Below, piece by piece: positions 1 through 4,354 of a stretch of 5,178 nt of DNA; the stretch's first letter is position 1, and each line of letters begins with the position of its first letter. The notes beneath the pieces were generated by a model, which searched no databases, was not told the origin of the DNA, and saw nothing but the letters and a program-made list of their open reading frames with translations. The stretch is from Clostridium sp. (lineage in GTDB: Bacteria > Bacillota > Clostridia > Clostridiales > Clostridiaceae): contig DPOH01000190.1 in the NCBI GenBank assembly GCA_003539755.1, positions 1 through 5,178 on the forward strand, read 5' to 3'. The position numbers were made by a program, and so were the translations under genes.

Positions 1-441
1 GATAAAAAAGTGTTATTAACACAGTTTTTAAAAGATAATGATAGCGGAGAATTAAATTCTATAGAAAAACTTGGAGATAATTTCGTAGTATTTAAAGGAG
101 ACCCAGTTAAAAAGTTCTTTAAGTTTATGAGTCCTGAAGAGCAGATGGTAACAAGAAATGAACATATAGCAAGATTTAGAGCTGTAACTAAGAAAGCATC
201 AGATGAAAATTTTGATTTATTAATTATGGATGAGCTTGTAGCATCTATTAACAATGGACTTATTCCTCTTGAAGAAGTTATTGAGTTTTTAGAAGAGAAG
301 CCAGATACATTAGAAGTAGTAATGACAGGAAGAAACCCTGATCCAAAGTTAATAGAGCTTGCAGATTATGTATCTGAAATAAAGGCTGTAAAACATCCAT
401 ATGAAAAAGGAATAAATGCAAGAGTAGGAATAGAAAAATAA
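1..441 (+). CDS. cobO: ATP:corrinoid adenosyltransferase, 5'-truncated by window edge
   Basis: This is the CobA/CobO/BtuR-family enzyme that transfers the 5'-deoxyadenosyl group of ATP to the cobalt of cob(I)alamin or earlier corrinoids in the cytoplasm. The frame is open from base 1, giving 146 visible residues. The family usually has about 25-30 more residues at the N-terminus, including the GxGKGKTTAA-type P-loop, which must lie upstream. A GTG at base 10 is in frame but encodes an internal valine of the conserved KKVLLTQFLK strand, so it is not the start. Visible family signatures are FDLLIMDE (residues 71-78, the Walker-B-like strand), TGR (109-111), the ADYVSEI segment (121-127) and the C-terminal VKHPYEKGINARVGIEK (130-146), matching the family's KHxxxxGxxAxxGIE ending. 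It is the first gene of the visible cob run, and its TAA is only 4 bases before the cobU start. The symbol could equally be cobA or btuR, depending on the naming tradition. Confidence 0.95.
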   Translation, partial: DKKVLLTQFLKDNDSGELNSIEKLGDNFVVFKGDPVKKFFKFMSPEEQMVTRNEHIARFRAVTKKASDENFDLLIMDELVASINNGLIPLEEVIEFLEEKPDTLEVVMTGRNPDPKLIELADYVSEIKAVKHPYEKGINARVGIEK

Positions 442-445
442 GATT

Positions 446-964
446 ATGAATTATTTAATTGTGGGTGGATCTAAAAGTGGGAAATCAGATATAGCAGAGA
501 AAATTTCATTAGAATTAAATGAAAGTAAAGTTGTTTATATAGCAACTATGAAGCCTTATGATGATGAAGATAAGAAAAGAATAGAAGCTCATATAGAAAA
601 GAGATATGGCCATAATTTTCTTACTATAGAAAAGCATAAGGATATTGGTGAAGTGAGTGCATCTATTAATGGTAATGATACTGTTTTAATAGACAGCACA
701 ACTTCCCTTTTAAATAATGAAATGTTTACTGGCAGTATTATTAACAATAATGCTGGCGACAAGATAGTAAGTGATTTAAAAAAGATTATGGATAAAGGGT
801 GCAATACAGTTATAGTTTCAGATTATATTTTTAATGATTCAATTGAATATGATGAAATAACTGAAAATTATAAGAAACAGCTTGCACTCATTAATAAGAA
901 ATTAGCAGAATCCTGCGACAAAGTAATTGAATGTACTTTTGGAACACGAAAAGTATGGAAGTGA
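446..964 (+). CDS. cobU: CobU family: adenosylcobinamide kinase / adenosylcobinamide-phosphate guanylyltransferase, C-terminal motif degenerate
   Basis: CobU phosphorylates adenosylcobinamide and then transfers GMP to it, giving adenosylcobinamide-GDP for CobS. The 172-residue protein is close to the usual length of about 180. It has a perfect P-loop GGSKSGKS (7-14), the YIAT strand (31-34), a DDE (39-41) and RIEAH (45-49). By alignment with remembered Salmonella CobU, H49 matches the histidine that carries GMP. VLIDSTTSLLNN (80-91) matches the Walker-B-like D/E-C-x-T region. The rest is colinear with CobU, but residues 125-134 read SDYIFNDSIE where the family has N-E-V-G-x-G-I-V-P. The RP after the histidine is also RY here. 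The ATG at 446 starts a canonical N-terminus. No good Shine-Dalgarno precedes it, so translation is probably coupled to the upstream gene, which stops 4 bases earlier. Family assignment is firm; whether both activities remain is uncertain. Confidence 0.88.
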   Translation: MNYLIVGGSKSGKSDIAEKISLELNESKVVYIATMKPYDDEDKKRIEAHIEKRYGHNFLTIEKHKDIGEVSASINGNDTVLIDSTTSLLNNEMFTGSIINNNAGDKIVSDLKKIMDKGCNTVIVSDYIFNDSIEYDEITENYKKQLALINKKLAESCDKVIECTFGTRKVWK

Positions 965-997
965 ATTCAGTTAACTGATGAAGAGTTTGGTGGTTTT

Positions 998-1753
998 ATG
1001 AAGAAATATTATAAAAGTTTTATTATGGCTTTAAGCATGTTTACGATAATACCTACTCCATATATTGAATGGGATGATGAGGGGGTAAAAAACATGATGA
1101 AATTTTATCCTTTAGTAGGGCTTATAATTGGAGGTATATGGAGTGTGATTTATTATTTTATCACACTTTTTAATTGTTCATTAATACTTAAAAGCGCAAT
1201 TGTTATGATGGTGCCTTTTGTTATAACTGGAATGTTGCATTTAGATGGTTTCATGGATGTATGTGATGCCATCTTATCGAGAAGAGATAAAGCTGAAAAG
1301 CTTAGGATTTTAAAAGATTCGACTATAGGTGCATTTGCAGTTGTATCTATACTAATGTTATTTTTTATACAGTTTGGATGCGTATATTCTATATTGGCTA
1401 AAAATATATCGGTGTATGTATTTTTACTGCTTCCTGTTATTTCGAGAACGCTGGTATGTTTTTTCTTGGTATCAATAGTAACAATAAAGGAAAGTTCCCT
1501 GGGAACTTATTTTAAAAAGGGAACAGGAATGGCTGACAAAGTACTTATGGCAATAATATTTGCTATATGTACTGTAGCAAGTTACTTTATTTTGGGATAT
1601 GAAGGAGTATTATCAGCTTTATTTATAACAATTGGGGTAAGCTTAAGTGTGTACAAATGTATAAGAGAATTTGGTGGAATATCTGGTGATGTTTCAGGAT
1701 GTGCATTAGTAATTGGTGAACTTTTAGGATTATTAGGATTTTGTATTTTATAG
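998..1753 (+). CDS. cobS: Adenosylcobinamide-GDP ribazoletransferase (cobalamin synthase)
   Basis: CobS is an integral membrane enzyme that joins adenosylcobinamide-GDP to alpha-ribazole or its 5'-phosphate, releasing GMP and producing cobalamin or cobalamin phosphate. The 251-residue protein has the family N-terminus (SFIMALSMFTIIPTP, 8-21) and the strongly conserved block HLDGFMDVCDA (81-91), whose spaced aspartates are thought to bind Mg2+. The RILKDSTIGAFAV segment (103-115) and the late GGISGDVSGCALVIGEL block (226-242) complete the family pattern. Hydrophobic stretches at about 34-57, 62-80, 110-131, 138-162, 183-200, 203-219 and 233-251 fit a polytopic protein. The ATG at 998 follows a modest GGTGG (989-993). 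It lies in the same frame as cobU, with only the cobU TGA between them. A near-perfect 17-base palindrome lies within the coding region at 1492-1508. The length is normal and nothing appears broken. Confidence 0.95.
   Translation: MKKYYKSFIMALSMFTIIPTPYIEWDDEGVKNMMKFYPLVGLIIGGIWSVIYYFITLFNCSLILKSAIVMMVPFVITGMLHLDGFMDVCDAILSRRDKAEKLRILKDSTIGAFAVVSILMLFFIQFGCVYSILAKNISVYVFLLLPVISRTLVCFFLVSIVTIKESSLGTYFKKGTGMADKVLMAIIFAICTVASYFILGYEGVLSALFITIGVSLSVYKCIREFGGISGDVSGCALVIGELLGLLGFCIL
1492..1508. repeat. Inverted repeat inside cobS
   Basis: AAGTTCCC and GGGAACTT are perfect reverse complements separated by one T. As RNA this would fold as at least a 7-bp stem with a three-base CTG loop, which is GC-rich for this DNA. 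The following bases (ATTTTAAAAA) are not a clean T-run, so it is not a classical terminator. It lies within codons about 165-171 of cobS. A function is not demonstrated and it could be chance. Confidence 0.55.
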
Positions 1754-1758
1754 GAGGG
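1752..1758 (+). promoter_or_regulatory. Strong Shine-Dalgarno without a matching start codon
   Basis: AGGAGGG overlaps the cobS TAG stop and is the best Shine-Dalgarno-like match noted in the window. No ATG, GTG or TTG lies at the normal 5-9 base spacing. A TTG at 1771 opens only a four-codon frame before a TAA. An ATT at 1769 is in frame with the next gene but would be a rare start. It may be a leftover from a gene that once began here, or chance in AT-rich DNA with purine runs. Confidence 0.45.
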
Positions 1759-1762
1759 ATTT

Positions 1763-1775
1763 TACAATATTTGTA
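1763..1775. repeat. Short inverted repeat in the cobS-orf gap
   Basis: TACAA and TTGTA are perfect arms around a TAT centre, and the right arm is also part of the 8-base palindrome TTGTACAA (1771-1778). It lies in one of the two longer gaps of the gene run, upstream of the unrecognised small gene. It could be an operator-like site, but short AT-rich palindromes are common by chance and no strong promoter is visible next to it. Confidence 0.3.
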
Positions 1776-1803
1776 CAATAATTAACAATAAAGAATGTTT
1801 TTT

Positions 1804-1809
1804 GGGGGG
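1804..1809 (+). promoter_or_regulatory. Ribosome binding site deciding the start of the small membrane protein
   Basis: A run of six G residues sits four bases before the ATG at 1814. An in-frame TTG at 1802 overlaps this run, and using it would place the binding site inside the coding region, so the ATG at 1814 is preferred. The spacing is a little short but workable. Confidence 0.6.
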
Positions 1810-1813
1810 CAAC

Positions 1814-2284
1814 ATGAATAAGAAAAAATTATTTTATGTAGTGAGCATTGTATTTATTGTTATTTTTATTGGATGGAGTATATTTCCTTATATTTTTACT
1901 AGCAGTAATCTTATTTCTAAAAATAATTATAAATATGAGTATTATGAAATTGATATTTATAAATTACATAGTCATGAAGATGCAATTGGAATAACAAAAG
2001 ATGAGTCAAATAGGATGAATGGTTTTATTAAGGCTATTGATAATTTGAAGGTAAAAAGAACAACAAGGCCAGAAGATGAATTTCATAATGATATTTATGA
2101 TATTGACTTTACTGCAACTTATAAAGGTAAGGATAATATTCTTTGTACAAAGGAAGTATTCAGTATAACTTTGTATAAGGATAATGTAATTGGATTTCGA
2201 GAAGGCTCTACTGGAAAGCAGAAATTTTATAAGATACAAGATGACAAATTTAATATTGAAGATTTTATAAATAACTTTAAATAA
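1814..2284 (+). CDS. Unrecognised membrane-anchored small protein inside the cobalamin operon
   Basis: I do not recognise this 156-residue protein. It starts with three lysines (3-5) followed by a hydrophobic stretch (about 6-28), which looks like an uncleaved N-terminal signal anchor. The positive residues predict the N-terminus inside and about 125 residues outside the membrane. There is no lipobox, since the only cysteine is C111, deep in the outer domain. The outer part is rich in Lys, Asn, Asp, Glu and Tyr. Its alternating pattern (YEYYEIDIYKL, a helix around ESNRMNGFIKAIDNLK, then several short strands) suggests a compact alpha/beta domain of the kind seen in small exported Firmicutes proteins; this is inference. 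It sits between cobS and the short cobU paralogue, on the same strand, with its own G-rich ribosome binding site. Codon use resembles its neighbours. A link with corrinoid handling rests only on position. Confidence 0.75.
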   Translation: MNKKKLFYVVSIVFIVIFIGWSIFPYIFTSSNLISKNNYKYEYYEIDIYKLHSHEDAIGITKDESNRMNGFIKAIDNLKVKRTTRPEDEFHNDIYDIDFTATYKGKDNILCTKEVFSITLYKDNVIGFREGSTGKQKFYKIQDDKFNIEDFINNFK

Positions 2285-2302
2285 AATTTTGGAGATTAAT
2301 AT

Positions 2303-2686
2303 ATGGTACTAATATTTGGAGGAGCTTATAATGGCAAGATACAATTTGCTATGAATAAGTATGACTTAAAAGATGAAGATATATTTTTCTGTGAGGATGA
2401 AGTTCTTGATTTTAGCAAAAAAGCTATATGTGGACTTCATGTATTTACAAAGAAATGTATACTTAACAACGTAGATTCATTAAAAGTGATAAGGGATAAT
2501 ATTGAACTGCTTAAGGATAAGATAATCATATGTGATGAAATAGGAAGTGGTATAGTTCCTATGGCTAAAGAGGACAGAATGTGGAGAGAAGAAAACGGTC
2601 GTGCCCTTCAGTATCTATGCCAAAATGCAGATGAAATTTATAGAGTGTTTTTTGGATTAAGTGAAAAACTAATAAAGAATGCGTAA
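2303..2686 (+). CDS. Short CobU-like protein with degenerate P-loop and intact DEIGxGIVP motif
   Basis: This 127-residue protein is a CobU-family paralogue, much shorter than the usual 180 or so. The N-terminus resembles the CobU P-loop strand, but the loop reads GGAYNGKIQ (6-14) instead of GGxxSGKS: the lysine remains, while the serine before GK and the one after it are gone. The RIxxH guanylylation-site block and the Walker-B-like region are absent. Residues 73-86 (KIIICDEIGSGIVP) match the CobU motif N-E-V-G-x-G-I-V-P very well. They are followed by an R-x-W-R-E-x-x-G-R helix (92-100) and NADEIYRVFFGLSEKLI (108-124), matching the CobU C-terminus. GGAG at 2291-2294 lies eight bases before the ATG, a normal ribosome binding site. 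From memory, short proteins of this kind recur in Firmicutes cobalamin clusters, usually annotated as cobinamide kinase; I cannot verify that here. It does not look like a pseudogene. Its true reaction is unknown. Confidence 0.8.
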   Translation: MVLIFGGAYNGKIQFAMNKYDLKDEDIFFCEDEVLDFSKKAICGLHVFTKKCILNNVDSLKVIRDNIELLKDKIIICDEIGSGIVPMAKEDRMWREENGRALQYLCQNADEIYRVFFGLSEKLIKNA

Positions 2687-2703
2687 GTTATGATTTATAT
2701 TAC

Positions 2704-2731
2704 AGAATATTATTAGCAGCTTAGAATATTA
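2704..2731. repeat. Nine-base direct repeat in the gap before cobC
   Basis: AGAATATTA occurs at 2704-2712 and again at 2723-2731, 19 bases apart, in the 66-base gap between the short cobU paralogue and cobC. The embedded AATATT is self-complementary, so a weak AT-only hairpin is also possible. No clear -35/-10 pair or T-run terminator is evident. It may be chance in AT-rich spacer DNA. Confidence 0.35.
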
Positions 2732-2752
2732 ATCTGAGAAAAGAAAGTTGGA

Positions 2753-3391
2753 ATGATTATGGATACTATAAAATTGCACTTAATAAGGCATGGAAAGACA
2801 TACTGTAATGAGAAACAGCTTTATTCAGGAAAGACTGATGTGGAGCTTTCTGAAAATGGAATAAGAGAGCTTCATGAAAAGGTAGAAAGCTTTAAATATC
2901 CTGAATGTGATTACTACTTTACAAGTGGTGCAAAGAGGGCAAATAAAACCATTGAAATATTATGTCCCAATAAAGAATATGATGTTCTTGAAAAGTTATT
3001 TGAATATAACTTTGGTGATTTTGAGCTTAAATCATATAATGACTTAAAGGATAAGAAGGAATACATAGATTGGATAAATGATGAAGAAGGCAGTATATGC
3101 TGTCCTAATGGAGAAAGCAGAGCTCAGTTTAAGACTAGAATTAAAGAAGGATTTTCTGAACTTGTAGATTATTTGCGCGATAATAACATAAAAAAAGCAT
3201 TAGGAGTAACTCATGGAGGAACTATTGGTATAATACTTGAAACCTTATATGATAGTTCTAAAAAGTTTTATGAATGGCAGCCTAAGAATGGTGATGGTTA
3301 TGAACTTACTATAAGTTTGGAAGACAATAATCATAAGGATGATAAATTCATTAATTTTAGTATAGATGAAGTAAAAAAGATCGGGGAGTAA
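2753..3391 (+). CDS. cobC: Histidine-phosphatase family protein, likely alpha-ribazole-5'-phosphate / adenosylcobalamin-phosphate phosphatase
   Basis: CobC removes the 5'-phosphate of alpha-ribazole phosphate or of cobalamin phosphate, completing the nucleotide loop. The 212-residue protein belongs to the phosphoglycerate-mutase-like (histidine phosphatase) superfamily. RHGKT (12-16) carries the phospho-accepting H13. The SGAKRANKT segment (58-66) supplies the second arginine, R62. FEYNFGDFE (83-91) supplies the acidic residue E84, PNGES (118-122) is typical of the group, and VTHGG (152-156) carries the second catalytic H154. The fold alone does not fix the substrate; the assignment to CobC rests on its place among cobU, cobS, cbiB and cobD. 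The start could be ATG 2753 or ATG 2759, two codons later. Both follow weak sites (GAAAG 2743-2747, TTGGA 2748-2752), and neither changes the domain. The stop is followed almost at once by cbiB. Confidence 0.87.
   Translation: MIMDTIKLHLIRHGKTYCNEKQLYSGKTDVELSENGIRELHEKVESFKYPECDYYFTSGAKRANKTIEILCPNKEYDVLEKLFEYNFGDFELKSYNDLKDKKEYIDWINDEEGSICCPNGESRAQFKTRIKEGFSELVDYLRDNNIKKALGVTHGGTIGIILETLYDSSKKFYEWQPKNGDGYELTISLEDNNHKDDKFINFSIDEVKKIGE
3383..3388 (+). promoter_or_regulatory. Ribosome binding site of cbiB inside the end of cobC
   Basis: GGGGAG forms the last codons of cobC and sits six bases before the cbiB ATG. The cobC stop is TAATAA, immediately before that ATG, so the two genes are probably translationally coupled. 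Confidence 0.75.
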
Positions 3392-3394
3392 TAA

Positions 3395-4345
3395 ATGGAG
3401 TTAACTATAGGATTTATTTTAGATTTAATAATTGGAGATCCCAATAATCCAGTTCATCCTGTAAGAATAATAGGAAGATTATGTTCTTTTCTTGAAAAAA
3501 TAATGAGAAGGATATTTAAGAATTCTCTAAAGTTAGCAGGATTAATAGTATGGATACTTACTGTAGCAGTAACTTTTTTAGTTACATATTTAATTGTATA
3601 TGCAGCTAAAAAATTCAATGTATATTTTGGGATAGCATTAGAAGGAATATTAATTTATTTCTGTATTTCTTCTAAGGGGCTTGTAGTAGAAGGTAGGAAG
3701 GTAATAAAGTATTTACTTAAAAATGATATAGAGGGTGCGAGAAAGCAGCTTTCATACATAGTTGGAAGAGATACTCAAAGTCTTGATGAAAAGGGAATAG
3801 TAAGAGCTGTAGTTGAAACTATAGCTGAAAACATGTCTGATGGTGTAATAGCACCTATTTTTTATGCAGGTATATTTGGTGCACCACTAGCTATGGCATA
3901 TAAGGCTGTAAATACTATGGATTCAATGTTTGGGTATAAAAATGATAAATATATGGAATTTGGATTCTTTCCTGCAAAGCTTGATGATGTATTTAATTAT
4001 ATTCCAGCGAGAATTACAGGAATCATAATAGTGATTTCATCATTTATTTTAAGATATGACTATAAAAATAGTTTTAAGATTTATAAAAGAGATAGATATA
4101 ATCATACAAGTCCAAACAGTGCTCATCCTGAAGCAGCCATGGCAGGAGCTCTTGATGTGCAGCTTGGTGGAGCAAATTATTATTTTGGTAAATTAGTTGA
4201 AAAACCAACAATAGGTGATAAATTAAAGGAAATAGAAATAAAAGATGTTGAGAGTACAGCTAAGATACTATATTTATCAGCATTTATAAGCTATATTATG
4301 ATGATTGCAGTTAGGGAAATATTTTTTTATTATATAACTTATTAA
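3395..4345 (+). CDS. cbiB: Adenosylcobinamide-phosphate synthase CbiB
   Basis: CbiB is a membrane protein that amidates adenosylcobyric acid with (R)-1-amino-2-propanol phosphate, the CobD product, to give adenosylcobinamide phosphate. The 316-residue length is normal for the family. The signature blocks are all present: LDLIIGDP with HPVRIIG (9-27), VGRDTQSLDE (123-132), ETIAENMSDGVIAPIFY (141-157), KAVNTMDSMFGYKND (170-184), AKLDDVFNYIPAR (194-206) and SPNSAHPEAAMAGALDVQLGG (239-259). Strong hydrophobic segments lie at about 46-71, 76-91, 205-219 and 291-312, with more weakly hydrophobic stretches at 1-13 and 151-168. The start ATG follows a good GGGGAG site. CbiB is placed between cobC and cobD, the gene for the enzyme that makes its co-substrate, with 9 bases to cobD. 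The family is also called CobD in Pseudomonas naming, which should not be confused with the decarboxylase downstream. Confidence 0.96.
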   Translation: MELTIGFILDLIIGDPNNPVHPVRIIGRLCSFLEKIMRRIFKNSLKLAGLIVWILTVAVTFLVTYLIVYAAKKFNVYFGIALEGILIYFCISSKGLVVEGRKVIKYLLKNDIEGARKQLSYIVGRDTQSLDEKGIVRAVVETIAENMSDGVIAPIFYAGIFGAPLAMAYKAVNTMDSMFGYKNDKYMEFGFFPAKLDDVFNYIPARITGIIIVISSFILRYDYKNSFKIYKRDRYNHTSPNSAHPEAAMAGALDVQLGGANYYFGKLVEKPTIGDKLKEIEIKDVESTAKILYLSAFISYIMMIAVREIFFYYITY

Positions 4346-4352
4346 AGAGGTG
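4346..4352 (+). promoter_or_regulatory. Ribosome binding site of cobD
   Basis: AGAGGTG directly follows the cbiB TAA. It stands two bases before ATG 4355 and five bases before the second in-frame ATG 4358. The spacing slightly favours the second ATG, a one-residue difference. Confidence 0.6.
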
Positions 4353-4354
4353 AG

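Noticed and set aside
10..441. GTG at base 10 as the start of the adenosyltransferase
   Set aside because: The frame is open to base 1 and KKVLLTQFLK is an internal conserved strand. Starting here would delete the P-loop, so the gene is simply cut by the window.
589..804. Minus-strand open frame of 71 codons
   Set aside because: It lies wholly inside cobU, shows no family features and is a shadow of an AT-rich gene.
978..1001. Eight-codon ATG frame just before cobS whose stop overlaps the cobS ATG
   Set aside because: It could be a coupling leader, but it has no clear ribosome binding site and is too short to separate from chance.
1802..1813. TTG at 1802 as the start of the small membrane protein
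   Set aside because: It overlaps the G-run that serves as ribosome binding site for ATG 1814, and the four extra residues add nothing recognisable.
2006..2239. Minus-strand open frame of 77 codons
   Set aside because: It lies inside the small membrane-protein gene, has Ile/Phe/Ser-rich antisense composition, and shows no recognisable protein features.
2303..2686. Short CobU paralogue as a decayed fragment
   Set aside because: It has its own well-spaced ribosome binding site, an uninterrupted frame and sharply conserved motifs, which argue for a maintained gene.
2687..2752. Possible terminator or promoter in the gap before cobC
   Set aside because: Only a weak AT-only hairpin and a nine-base direct repeat are present, without a T-run or a convincing -35/-10 pair.
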